A DNA stretch of 64,000 nt from Halochromatium glycolicum (GTDB taxonomy: Bacteria; Pseudomonadota; Gammaproteobacteria; Chromatiales; Chromatiaceae). The DNA lies in the NCBI RefSeq assembly GCF_016584085.1, contig NZ_NRSJ01000018.1, positions 1-64,000 of the forward strand. Direction: 5' to 3'. Position numbers and translations under genes: made by a program. The notes under the pieces are model-generated. The model was given only the letters and a program-made list of their open reading frames with translations. It made no database searches and had not been told where the DNA came from. Of the stretch, positions 37,159 to 45,329 are shown piece after piece. The number at the start of each line of letters is the position of its first letter. The stretch's first letter is position 1.

Positions 37159-38547
37159 ATGGCCGCTGACCTTGGGTCGCCCTTTCCGAATCCGGATCAG
37201 GCTCCGCGCGCCGTGCTCTTCCCGCTTGCGGCGGGTGGGGTCGCTCTGGAATGGCGACTCAACTCGACGGTGATCGAGTCTGCGCTGGGTGCGTTTCCCG
37301 CCGATCAGGCGGTCGCCAAGGCCTACCTTCGCCGGCTCGACGGCTCTGGCGCCACTGCCGCAGAGGCGGTTTTGGGTGATTGCACGGCGATCAGTGCTGC
37401 TGGATCGGCCCGATTCGAGCCTCCCGTTGTGGGTTCATTGCAGGCCGAGCTCGGCTTGGAAGGGCGGGATAGTGGCGCTTGGCTACTGCTTGCGCGCTCG
37501 AATCGGCTCGACTCGGTTCCGCAGACGACCCGTATCCCTGTCGAGACCGTGCTCGATGTGGCAGCTCAGCCCGAGCGCAACGCCCAGGTGACCGCCAGTG
37601 GGGAGCGGCTGGAACGCCCAGCAGCTTCGGTGTCCGAGGTCTCGGCGCCCGCGCGGCCCACAACGCCTCAACCCACCGAGCCTCTGCGTTCCGAGCCCCG
37701 CCTTCGTGCCGGGTCCTTGCCCATCGATTCCTTGCTGGCGCGCGAGCCAGTCTGCGAGCCAGTCCGCGCGCCAGCAACGGTGCCGTCACGAGCATCATTG
37801 CCCTTGGCCCTGCGCAGGACGCCTGCGGTTCAGCAGCCAGCGCCCGCCGACCCTGAGCCGGAATCTGCGTCCGAATCTGCGGCGGGAGGAGAGGTCGCTA
37901 GGGCAACTGAGCAGGGCGTCGGGCGGCCAGCGGGGCGCGGCGCCGAGAATGATGTCGTTTCAACGCCAGCCGTGCAGCCGGCGACTGCCTTGGCCGGGGA
38001 ACATGCGACGCTGGCGCCTCGGCGCAAGATGCCACCGAATCCGACCCAGTTTCCCGATCCATCGCTGGCGACGGCGGCGCCGGGGCCGCTGTCGCATGGT
38101 CGGGTCTTCCCGATTGCTGCCAGTGTTGCTGCCAGTGTTGCTGCCAGTGTCGCCACCAGAGTGGCCCCTCGTGTCAGAATCAGCGCGGCGCTGATGCCCG
38201 AGCCTGAAACAGGCTCCACAACGGCCAGCCTGGGAACGTTATCGAACCACGCTAAGATGGACCGGGGACTCGCAACGCGGCAAGATCCCCACGAACGGCA
38301 GCCGAGCGTGCCCCACGCCAGCGGTCCCTTGGCACCTTATCCGGCGCAGGAGGCCGCCTGTATCCGGGGTCAGTTGCGCGTGTTTGGCAGTGCTCCCCCG
38401 GGCAGCGTCCTCGACCTCGGTGGCCATCGATTCCGGGTCGGTCCAGGAGGGCGTTTTGCGTTCACGGTCGATCTTGATGACCCGGAGCTGCTCGCGTCCT
38501 TGCTTGGCCGCCTGCCACGGCTACCCGTCGCTGAGCGTGACCCCTGA
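37159..38547 (+). CDS. DUF4912-type protein upstream of glgA
   Basis: A 462-residue protein in three parts. Residues about 15-135 read like a DUF4912 domain, with VALEWRLNS, AKAYLRRLDG, SLQAELGL and GAWLLLARSNRLDSVPQT. The middle (about 150-390) is Pro/Ala/Glu-rich and disordered, with small tandem repeats (SVAASVAASVA from 12-bp DNA units near 38114-38155). The last 65 residues look folded (IRGQLRVFGSAPPGSVLDLGG). I recall DUF4912 genes beside glgA in related sulfur bacteria; their role in glycogen is unknown. It ends 64 bp before glgA. Confidence 0.6.
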   Translation: MAADLGSPFPNPDQAPRAVLFPLAAGGVALEWRLNSTVIESALGAFPADQAVAKAYLRRLDGSGATAAEAVLGDCTAISAAGSARFEPPVVGSLQAELGLEGRDSGAWLLLARSNRLDSVPQTTRIPVETVLDVAAQPERNAQVTASGERLERPAASVSEVSAPARPTTPQPTEPLRSEPRLRAGSLPIDSLLAREPVCEPVRAPATVPSRASLPLALRRTPAVQQPAPADPEPESASESAAGGEVARATEQGVGRPAGRGAENDVVSTPAVQPATALAGEHATLAPRRKMPPNPTQFPDPSLATAAPGPLSHGRVFPIAASVAASVAASVATRVAPRVRISAALMPEPETGSTTASLGTLSNHAKMDRGLATRQDPHERQPSVPHASGPLAPYPAQEAACIRGQLRVFGSAPPGSVLDLGGHRFRVGPGGRFAFTVDLDDPELLASLLGRLPRLPVAERDP

Positions 38548-38611
38548 TTGGCGCGTCGGATGTGCCGGTTTGCCGACTGATAAACCTACACCTGCTGTTT
38601 GAGGGCGATCT

Positions 38612-40081
38612 ATGTATATCGTGATGGCCACGCCGGAGTGTGCGCCCGTCGCTAAGGCCGGGGGCTTGGGCGACTTCGTCCACGGGCTCTCCCGTGAGCT
38701 CGCGAGTCATGGCCATCAGGTCGATATCATCCTGCCGAAGTATGATTGCCTGCGGTATGACCGGGTCCAGGACATGGAGACCTACCACAGCGACCTCTGG
38801 GTCCCGTTCTATGACCGCGCGGTGCACTGTGATGTCGAGCGTGGCGAGGTCGACGGTCTGCAATGCTTCTTCGTCGACGCCCATTCCGAGCACGGGTTCT
38901 TCAATCGCGGCGCAATCTATGGCGACGCCGATGATCCGGATCGCTTCACCTTCTTCTCCCACGCGATCCTCAGCTTCCTGCTCGCCGCCGGCAAGCGGCC
39001 GGACATCATTCACTGCAATGAATGGCAGACCGGTTTGGTCCCGGTACTGCTGTTCGAGCGCTATGCAGCCATGGGGCTTGACCGCACGCGGGTCTGCTAT
39101 TCCCTGCACAACCTCGGTCACCAGGGCTGGACGACCCCGCATGTGCTGCACATGAACGGGCTCGATGCTGGCCGGCTCATGGTTCCCGACCGCCTCCAGG
39201 ACCCCGGTAACCCGGGCGCGGTCAACCTGATGAAGGGCGGCATCGTGTTCTCGAACTTCGTCACGACGGTGTCGCCGCGCTATGCCTGGGAGATCCAGCA
39301 CACCGAGCAAGGGATGGGCTTGCAAGGTGTTTTGCGCACCCACGACCGGAAGTTCGGCGGCGTCCTGAACGGGATCGATACCAACACCTGGAATCCAGCA
39401 ACGGATGCCTTCATCCCAGTGCCTTATGACGCCAATCACTTGGCTGACAAAGGCGCCAATAAGACTGCGCTCCGCAACCGACTCGGGCTCGTCGATGCGG
39501 CCAAGCCGATCGTCGCGGTGATCAGCCGTCTCGATCGGCAAAAGGGGATCGAGCTGATCCGCCACGGGATCGACTTCTCTCTGGAACAGGGCGCTCAGTT
39601 CGTGCTGCTCGGCAGCGCACAGGACCCCGCCGTGAACGCCCAGTTCTGGGAGGCGAAGAAGGTGCTTCAGGAGAGTGCCGACGCCCACCTCGAGCTCGGC
39701 TACGACGAGGAGCTCTCGCATCTGATCTATGCGGGCGCCGACATGATCCTGATCCCGAGTGTCTACGAGCCCTGCGGGCTGACCCAGATGATCGCGATGC
39801 GCTACGGCTGCGTGCCGATCGTCCGCCGCGTCGGCGGGCTCGCTGACACCGTATTTGATGCCAACTACAATGATCGGCCCTTCGAGGAGCGCAACGGCTA
39901 TGTCTTCGACGAGCTCAGCTTCGACGGCCTTGAATCGGCAATGAAACGCGCGATCGGCCTTTGGTGGGAATATCCGGACTATTTCCGGCAGCTGAGGCTC
40001 AATGGGATGCGCATGGACAATTCCTGGGCGCGTCCGGCCCAGGACTATCTGAGCATCTATGAGCACATTCGCGTGCGCTGA
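38612..40081 (+). CDS. glgA: Glycogen synthase
   Basis: Extends alpha-1,4-glucan chains from ADP-glucose. The GT5 signature KAGGLGD is at residues 15-21 and the nucleotide-sugar glutamate E386 lies in SVYEPCGLTQM. The two Rossmann halves are complete and the length (489) is normal. The start is close to the conserved MYIVMATPECAPVAK. Upstream is the DUF4912 gene, probably in the same transcript; no glgB, glgC or glgP is in the window. Confidence 0.95.
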   Translation: MYIVMATPECAPVAKAGGLGDFVHGLSRELASHGHQVDIILPKYDCLRYDRVQDMETYHSDLWVPFYDRAVHCDVERGEVDGLQCFFVDAHSEHGFFNRGAIYGDADDPDRFTFFSHAILSFLLAAGKRPDIIHCNEWQTGLVPVLLFERYAAMGLDRTRVCYSLHNLGHQGWTTPHVLHMNGLDAGRLMVPDRLQDPGNPGAVNLMKGGIVFSNFVTTVSPRYAWEIQHTEQGMGLQGVLRTHDRKFGGVLNGIDTNTWNPATDAFIPVPYDANHLADKGANKTALRNRLGLVDAAKPIVAVISRLDRQKGIELIRHGIDFSLEQGAQFVLLGSAQDPAVNAQFWEAKKVLQESADAHLELGYDEELSHLIYAGADMILIPSVYEPCGLTQMIAMRYGCVPIVRRVGGLADTVFDANYNDRPFEERNGYVFDELSFDGLESAMKRAIGLWWEYPDYFRQLRLNGMRMDNSWARPAQDYLSIYEHIRVR

Positions 40082-40105
40082 GGGACGGCACCCGGTGGTC
40101 GTCGC

Positions 40106-40324
40106 CTAGATCTTCGACTGCAGTCCCTTCGGGAGTGCCTTGACCAGCAGGCCGGTAGCGATCGAGAAGGTCATTGTGACGGCGGCGATCTTGGCCAGCT
40201 CATTCGGTGGCGGGACCGTCAGCTTGAAGCCGCCCCGAGACTTTGCTTGCCCCATGTTGTAGTGGATCAGCGCCTCGGTCATAAAGACACCGAAGGTGAT
40301 GCCGGTGACGACGATGTTTCCCAA
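40106..40324 (-). CDS. Small membrane protein of unknown function
   Basis: A 72-residue protein with two hydrophobic segments (about 3-20 and 45-64) around a polar middle (NMGQAKSRGGFKLTVPPP). No known family comes to mind. It lies in the same direction as the HMA2 and DUF5132 genes, separated from them by repeat copy C, and probably belongs with them. Confidence 0.6.
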   Translation of the reverse strand: MGNIVVTGITFGVFMTEALIHYNMGQAKSRGGFKLTVPPPNELAKIAAVTMTFSIATGLLVKALPKGLQSKI

Positions 40325-40403
40325 TGTTGACCCCGTGGGTGTTCTGAGCGATCGGTACCTGAAAAGGTAGCACAGCGGTGTGGGCTCTGGACCGGAAGCC
40401 TAA

Positions 40404-40560
40404 GGCGATTTCTGTCAAAGCTCATACCGCCTTGCTGGTCTTTTCGCTCGCCTTCTTCGTCGCGCCGCCGGTCACATAGCCCGGCTATGCTCCCGGCGAC
40501 GCTCCTCGAAGGCAAACGACAATCCTGCGCAATTCGGTACGAGCTTTTCCGGCAATCGCC
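40404..40560 (-). repeat. 157-bp MITE-like element, copy C
   Basis: Nearly identical to copy B and in the same orientation. It has GGCGATT ends and is flanked by a direct TAA (40401-40403 and 40561-40563). Its right end supplies the last base of the stop codon (TAG) of the HMA2 gene. It separates that gene from the 72-residue membrane protein gene. Confidence 0.9.
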
Positions 40561-41228
40561 TAAGCGCCGATATCACGGTCTTCAGGAGAATCGCGATCGG
40601 TCGGGGAGGTCTCCGTAACCCGCTGATGGACGCGCACGGCGGCGTCGCGCTCGAGTCTGAGTCCTGCGAGGAGCTCGATCACATACAATGCGATGGTCAA
40701 TGCCGGGGCGAGGAACTGCTTCTTGCTCAGTTGATAGACCGAGAGGCCGAGCATGATCAGGAAGACCAGGATGCGGGTGTCGTTGACCGACATATGAAAG
40801 GCGTGATGGACGCTCGGATGTTGGGCGTCGGGATCGTCGTGATCGCCAGGCATTTCGGCGGAGACCACGCGTCCTGCGGCCGCTTGCAGCGGTTCGGCGC
40901 CGCTGTCCGGTGGCATCGAGGGGCTTGGGAGCGACAGCAATCCATCCCGGGTCAGCGCTTCGTGGAGATGGTCGACGTCCCGCTCTGAAAACCAGACCAA
41001 TGCGCTAGCGGTCGCTGGGTTGACGGTGACCTCTCGAATCTCGGGTTGTTTGCGCAGTGCCTCGTACAGGCTGATGAAGTAGGCGAGGTCGTAGCGGCGC
41101 TCCGGCACGCGCAGCCGCCAGCGCTCGCGGGTTCGATGGACGATCTGGGCTGCGGCGGGACCCGCGCCCGGCCGGGCTTCGGGAACCTCGGGAGTAGCCG
41201 CTGCGCCGGGTGCGGCGTCAGCGGGCAT
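40560..41228 (-). CDS. HMA2-type membrane-associated protein
   Basis: A 222-residue protein. Residues about 28-105 match the heavy-metal-associated domain 2 pattern (RERWRLRVPERRYDLAYFIS, EIREVTVNPATASALVWF) but without the CxxC metal motif. A linker follows, then two hydrophobic segments near 150-195 (ILVFLIMLGLSVYQLS, APALTIALYVIELLAGL). The stop codon TAG uses the first base of repeat copy C, so the end of the protein may have been cut by the insertion. It overlaps the DUF5132 gene by one base. Confidence 0.7.
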   Translation of the reverse strand: MPADAAPGAAATPEVPEARPGAGPAAAQIVHRTRERWRLRVPERRYDLAYFISLYEALRKQPEIREVTVNPATASALVWFSERDVDHLHEALTRDGLLSLPSPSMPPDSGAEPLQAAAGRVVSAEMPGDHDDPDAQHPSVHHAFHMSVNDTRILVFLIMLGLSVYQLSKKQFLAPALTIALYVIELLAGLRLERDAAVRVHQRVTETSPTDRDSPEDRDIGA

Positions 41229-41539
41229 CAGCTGGCGTCCACATCTCGGTTCCCGGCCGTCTCAGCCGCCGGCTCGCCGGTGCCGGCAACCGTTGCGTTC
41301 GCGGCGCGCTCGTCGCGGAGCTCTTCGCGCACCTCGGCCACGAGGTCGTCCATGGCCTCGCCTAGCTCGGCCGTCACCTCGCGCCCCCGCTCGGCGACCA
41401 TCAGGCCCGCTTTCACCAGCGAGCGGGCCGCAGGACGCAGATAGGGGGCTAGCACCGCGACCGCGACCGGAACGGCAATGGCTACGCCTACCCCGATCGC
41501 GGTATTGCGCACAACAGGCTTCGTCAACAATTGAGGCAT
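41228..41539 (-). CDS. DUF5132 domain protein
   Basis: A 103-residue protein: one transmembrane segment (about 12-35, NTAIGVGVAIAVPVAVAVLAPYL) then an amphipathic, charged helix (about 36-80, VKAGLMVAERGREVTAELGEAMDDL). This is the DUF5132 pattern. Such proteins often sit beside HMA2 proteins in metal or membrane-compartment clusters, with no assigned function. It is the first gene of the leftward cluster. Confidence 0.72.
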   Translation of the reverse strand: MPQLLTKPVVRNTAIGVGVAIAVPVAVAVLAPYLRPAARSLVKAGLMVAERGREVTAELGEAMDDLVAEVREELRDERAANATVAGTGEPAAETAGNRDVDAS

Positions 41540-41650
41540 TGGTTCGCTCCATCGCGGATCGGCGACCGGGTCGCCGGGGGATCTTGGTGCCGGCGGTCGG
41601 ATCTCGACGCTGACGCCGCGACGGCGATTCTAACGCAGGCTGGCTGTGGT

Positions 41651-42739
41651 CTACTGCTCACCGGCTGCGTTCGCCTTCAACGGACTGAGCCCCTCCCGGA
41701 CCAACTCCACCGCTGCCGGCGAGAAAGGGATGTAACCGATCCGCTCGGCGATTGACTGGCCCGGGCCGAGCGCGTACTCGACGATGTCCAGGATCGCCTC
41801 TTGCTTCGCGGTACTCGCGTAGTGCGAGCGCAGCATCAGGTACGAGACAGCGATGATTGGGTAGGCCTCGGCGCCGGGCGGATCGACGAGCGTAACGATG
41901 TCGGCCGCACCGGTTGTTGTGTCGGTGATGGCGTTCATCGCGGCAGCGAAGCTGATCGGGTTCGGTGCGACCATGCGCCCATTGCGGTTCTCGATGGCGG
42001 CCATCGGGGTGTTCGTGAAGTCGGCATAGGGGTAGGCGACATAGCCGATGGCACCTGGTATCGACCGAACCAGGGCCGTGACGCCATCGTTGCCGCTGCC
42101 GCGCACCAGTCCGCCCGGGCGATCGATCACTGTTGCCCAGTTGGGCGTCAACGTGGTGCCAACACGCGAGGCAAGATCCGGACTGATCGCGCTCAGATGC
42201 GCGGTCAGATTGTAGCTGGTACCGCTGGCGCCGGAACGGGCCACTAGGGTGATCGGGAGATCAGGAAGACGTGCGTTCGGGTTTGCCTTGGTCAAGATCG
42301 GGTCATTCCAGCGACTGATGGTGCCGCTGAAGAGGCCGGCCATCGCCTCGCGCGAGAGCTCCAGCTGGCCGACCTCCGGCAGGTTATAGATCAGCACGAT
42401 ACCGGCTGCCGCCATTGGCAGTTGGATGATGCCGTCTGCCATCGTCTTGGCGTCCTCGGCGGAGACCTTGAAATCGGCGCTGGCGTAGTCGACGCGGCCG
42501 GCGGCGAGATCATTGAGGCCGCGGGCACTGCTGAGCCCTTGATAATCCGGCTGGATCTGCGGGTGCTCGGCGGTGAAGCTGTGCATCCAGCTCAGGTAGA
42601 GCGGTTCCGGAAAGGTGCCCCCGGTCCCATAGAGACGCAAAGGCTTGTCGCCTGCAATCAGCATTGCCGGCGTCAGCAAGAGCGCGGTCAATACCGCTGC
42701 CGTCAGGCGCTGGACCAGATTCGAGCGAGACCATTTCAT
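41651..42739 (-). CDS. pstS: Phosphate-binding protein PstS
   Basis: A 362-residue periplasmic binding protein for phosphate uptake. The signal peptide ends LIAGD. Family motifs are clear: LYGTGGTFPEPLYLSWM, YQGLSSARGLNDLAAGRVDYASADF, and VARSGASGTSYNLTAHL. No pstC, pstA or pstB is near, so it is an orphan that may feed a transporter elsewhere or act as a sensor. A Pho-box-like repeat lies about 110 bp upstream. Confidence 0.9.
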   Translation of the reverse strand: MKWSRSNLVQRLTAAVLTALLLTPAMLIAGDKPLRLYGTGGTFPEPLYLSWMHSFTAEHPQIQPDYQGLSSARGLNDLAAGRVDYASADFKVSAEDAKTMADGIIQLPMAAAGIVLIYNLPEVGQLELSREAMAGLFSGTISRWNDPILTKANPNARLPDLPITLVARSGASGTSYNLTAHLSAISPDLASRVGTTLTPNWATVIDRPGGLVRGSGNDGVTALVRSIPGAIGYVAYPYADFTNTPMAAIENRNGRMVAPNPISFAAAMNAITDTTTGAADIVTLVDPPGAEAYPIIAVSYLMLRSHYASTAKQEAILDIVEYALGPGQSIAERIGYIPFSPAAVELVREGLSPLKANAAGEQ

Positions 42740-42847
42740 GGATCGTCCTCAACAGTTGCGACGGCCGTGGCCGCGCGTCGAAAGAAGGTGGTAACGTCAT
42801 GCGCCGCGGAGCATATAGAACCCAGTGCGCCGGTCGCTACCGCAGTA

Positions 42848-42865
42848 TCGTCATAACATTGTCAT
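42848..42865 (+). promoter_or_regulatory. Pho-box-like direct repeat between pstS and gmhA
   Basis: The plus strand reads TCGTCAT AACA TTGTCAT: two 7-mers spaced 11 bp apart, about 13 of 18 bases matching the E. coli PhoB box. It lies between divergent pstS and gmhA. The orientation points towards gmhA, with TAAGAT (42872-42877) as a possible -10, while the biology points to pstS. Confidence 0.45.
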
Positions 42866-42884
42866 CCAAAGGTAAGATCAGCAC

Positions 42885-43463
42885 GTGAATGAGCTTGACC
42901 CGATCACCGCTGCGCTCGCCGCGCATCATGAGCTGGTGCAGGGCCTCCAGGACCTGCGACCCGAGATCGAGCGCTTCGCGGCCAAGGTGTCGGATGCGAT
43001 CGCGCGCGGCGGCCGGGTGCTCTGGATCGGCAACGGCGGCAGCGCCGCCGATTGTCAGCATCTGGCCGCGGAGCTGGTCGGGCGCTTCGAGCGCGAGCGC
43101 TCCGGGCTGCCGGCGATCGCGTTGACCACCGACACGGCGGTGCTGACCTCGGTCGCCAACGACTACGGCTTCGAGTCGATCTTCGCCCGCCAGGTCGAGG
43201 CCCTGGGGCGTCCCGGCGATGTCCTGATCGGGCTCTCGACCTCGGGCAAGAGCCCGAACGTGCTGCAGGCGATGGCACGCGCCGGCGAGCTCGGCCTGTA
43301 TCGGGTCGGGCTGACCGGCGCCGATGGCGGCGAACTGCGCCACTGCTGCGAGCTCTGGCTCGGGGTGCCTTCGTGCCGCACTGCGCGCATCCAGGAGGCC
43401 CATATGCTGGTCGGCCACATCCTCTGCGACCTGGTCGAACGGCGCGCTGCGGTTGCCGCTTGA
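42885..43463 (+). CDS. gmhA: Phosphoheptose (sedoheptulose 7-phosphate) isomerase
   Basis: Converts sedoheptulose 7-phosphate to D-glycero-D-manno-heptose 7-phosphate for the LPS inner core. A 192-residue SIS-domain protein: GNGGSAADCQHLAAELVGRF near residue 46, SNDYGFE-like VANDYGFESIF, and LSTSGKSPNVLQA. The start is a GTG at 42885 with AAAGGT about ten bases upstream; the nearby ATG is out of frame. HldE, the next enzyme in the same pathway, follows by 22 bp. Confidence 0.92.
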   Translation: MNELDPITAALAAHHELVQGLQDLRPEIERFAAKVSDAIARGGRVLWIGNGGSAADCQHLAAELVGRFERERSGLPAIALTTDTAVLTSVANDYGFESIFARQVEALGRPGDVLIGLSTSGKSPNVLQAMARAGELGLYRVGLTGADGGELRHCCELWLGVPSCRTARIQEAHMLVGHILCDLVERRAAVAA

Positions 43464-43485
43464 CCCCTTACTCGGCTTCTGATCC

Positions 43486-44997
43486 ATGCTCGGTATCCCC
43501 TTCGTCGCGCCGCAGCAGGTGACCGCCGCGCTGCGCTCCGGCTTTGGCGGCGCGCCCATCCTGGTGGTCGGCGACCTGATGCTTGACCGCTACCTCTGGG
43601 GCCAGGTGAGCCGGATCTCACCGGAGGCCCCAGTGCCGGTGCTGCAGCTCACGCAAGAGACCGAGACCGGCGGCGGTGCGGCCAATGTCGCGCGCAACCT
43701 GCGTGCACTGGGACTCGATGCGCGCATCGCCGGCGTCACCGGCGATGACCCGGCGCGCGAGCGGCTGCTGCAGTTGCTGGCCGAGCAGGGCACCGGCACC
43801 GCGGCTGTGGTCGCCGATCCGGCGCGGCCGACCACGACCAAGACGCGGGTCGTCGGCGATCATCAGCAGATGCTGCGCATCGATGCCGAGCGGACCGCAA
43901 CGCTGAGCGCCGAGCTCGAGGCGCGGTTGTTCGTGGCGGTCGAGGCCGAGCTTGCGGAGGTTGCGGTGCTGGTGCTCTCGGACTATGCCAAGGGCGTGCT
44001 CACCGGGTCGCTCTGCCAGCGTCTGATCGCGGCGGCGCGCGCGCGCGGGATACCGGTGCTCGTCGATCCCAAGGGCCGCGATTTCGAGCGCTATCAGGGC
44101 GCCACCTTGATCACCCCGAACCGGGCTGAGCTGGCTGCGGTCGCCGAGACCGAGATCAGCGATCTTGACGGACTGCTCGCCGCAGCCGTGCGGCTGCAGG
44201 GCAGGCTTGGGCTCGAGCGGCTGGTATTGACGCTGGGCGAGCTGGGGCTGGCGGTGATCGAGGCCGAGGCCCAGACGCGCATCCCGGCGGTCGCGCGCGA
44301 GGTCTTCGATGTCTCCGGCGCCGGTGACACGGTCATCGCCACGCTCGCGGCCACGCTCGCCGCTGGGTTCGAACCGCTGGACGCGGCCCATCTGGCGAAC
44401 CTGGCCGCCGGGGTCGTCGTCGCCAAGGTCGGGACGGCCACGGTCTCCTGCAGCGAGCTCGAGCATGCGCTCAGCGAGGAGGCCGCGCTCGAGCAGGTGG
44501 CCAAGATCGGCCGTCTTGACGAGGTGCGGCGGCATGTAAGGGCCTGGCAAGCAGCCGGCGAGCGCGTGGTCTTCACCAATGGCTGCTTCGACCTCCTGCA
44601 TGCCGGGCATGTCAGCTACCTCGAGCGTGCCCGGCGTTACGGTCAGCGCCTCGTCGTCGGGCTCAATACCGATCGGTCGGTGCGTGCGCTCAAGGGCTCG
44701 GAGCGGCCGCTGATCGGCGAGGCCGACCGCGCCCGCGTACTGGCCGCGCTGGCGGCTGTCGACGCCGTGGTGCTCTTCGATGAGGAGACACCGTTGCGAC
44801 TGATCGAGGTGCTGCGCCCGGAGGTGCTTGCCAAGGGGGCGGACTATCGCCCCGAGCAGGTCGTCGGCGCCGAGCAGGTCCGCTCCTGGGGGGGAGAGCT
44901 CGTCTTGGTCCCGTTGCTCGAGGAACGCAGCACCAGTGGCCTCATCCGGCGCATGCGGCAGGACCCGTCTGCCGCGAGTGGCTTCGGTGAAGACTGA
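43486..44997 (+). CDS. hldE: Bifunctional heptose 7-phosphate kinase / heptose 1-phosphate adenylyltransferase
   Basis: A 503-residue fusion that phosphorylates heptose 7-phosphate and later adds AMP to give ADP-heptose. The PfkB-type kinase is residues about 1-330 (GDLMLDRYLWGQVSRISPEAPVP, ending with the FDVSGAGDT anion hole). The nucleotidyltransferase is about 365-495, with FTNGCFDLLHAGHVSYL and the HxGH motif. Length and order match HldE. In one unit with gmhA; only gmhB and hldD are missing here. Confidence 0.95.
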   Translation: MLGIPFVAPQQVTAALRSGFGGAPILVVGDLMLDRYLWGQVSRISPEAPVPVLQLTQETETGGGAANVARNLRALGLDARIAGVTGDDPARERLLQLLAEQGTGTAAVVADPARPTTTKTRVVGDHQQMLRIDAERTATLSAELEARLFVAVEAELAEVAVLVLSDYAKGVLTGSLCQRLIAAARARGIPVLVDPKGRDFERYQGATLITPNRAELAAVAETEISDLDGLLAAAVRLQGRLGLERLVLTLGELGLAVIEAEAQTRIPAVAREVFDVSGAGDTVIATLAATLAAGFEPLDAAHLANLAAGVVVAKVGTATVSCSELEHALSEEAALEQVAKIGRLDEVRRHVRAWQAAGERVVFTNGCFDLLHAGHVSYLERARRYGQRLVVGLNTDRSVRALKGSERPLIGEADRARVLAALAAVDAVVLFDEETPLRLIEVLRPEVLAKGADYRPEQVVGAEQVRSWGGELVLVPLLEERSTSGLIRRMRQDPSAASGFGED

Positions 44998-45329
44998 CCC
45001 GGTGGGGCAGCGGCCTGGTCTTGTCCCTGCATTCGGGCGGCGATCTGGTGAACTGGGCGCGGGCCTGATCAGGCGGCGGTAGACGCCCGGCACCTGAAGG
45101 GCGTCGAGCGGCAGCTGGCCATCGGCCTTGAGTCGCATCGGTGCTGCGGCGCTAACGATCATGGCGGCCAGCCACCCCCGATAACGGGCCGACCACCCCT
45201 GTTGTTTCACGGTCAGGGGCAGACCGACAGGTTTAGTGGCTGTCCATTTTCTACTTCCCGATGATCGCTCAACGCTGGCCCGCAAATCGGGAAGAAGTTG
45301 ATGGACAGTTTCTTAGGTCAGTCTCCGAT
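44998..45329. other. Gap after hldE with an imperfect inverted repeat
   Basis: The first 240 bp hold no gene I can support; a minus-strand frame that reads through it is the antisense of hldE. The only structure is the inverted repeat at 45240-45308. Confidence 0.3.
45240..45308. repeat. Imperfect 23-bp inverted repeat with CTGTCCAT ends
   Basis: The left arm (45240-45262) and right arm (45286-45308) are inverted copies with mismatches in the middle. The outer CTGTCCAT and inner CTTCCCGAT blocks are exact, with a 23-base spacer. It may be a fold-back relic of an insertion sequence or a hairpin between the hldE and yqaA ends. Confidence 0.6.

Noticed and set aside
38114-38155. Short regular repeats that could suggest a CRISPR array
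   Set aside because: They are three contiguous 12-bp units inside a coding region with no spacers, and no cas gene is present.
38462-40066. A 534-codon open frame antisense to glgA
   Set aside because: It mirrors a clear glycogen synthase gene, has no ribosome site and its composition is that of a complement of GC-rich coding DNA.
40279-40515. A small protein starting MPSRSVAGSIAGLCD, also found at 30315-30515 and 6596-6838
   Set aside because: The shared sequence is the 157-bp repeat element itself, read in one frame; no ribosome site and no constraint beyond the repeat.
43618-45285. A 555-codon open frame antisense to hldE
   Set aside because: The sense strand codes a complete HldE; the antisense frame shows no family features and is expected from high GC.
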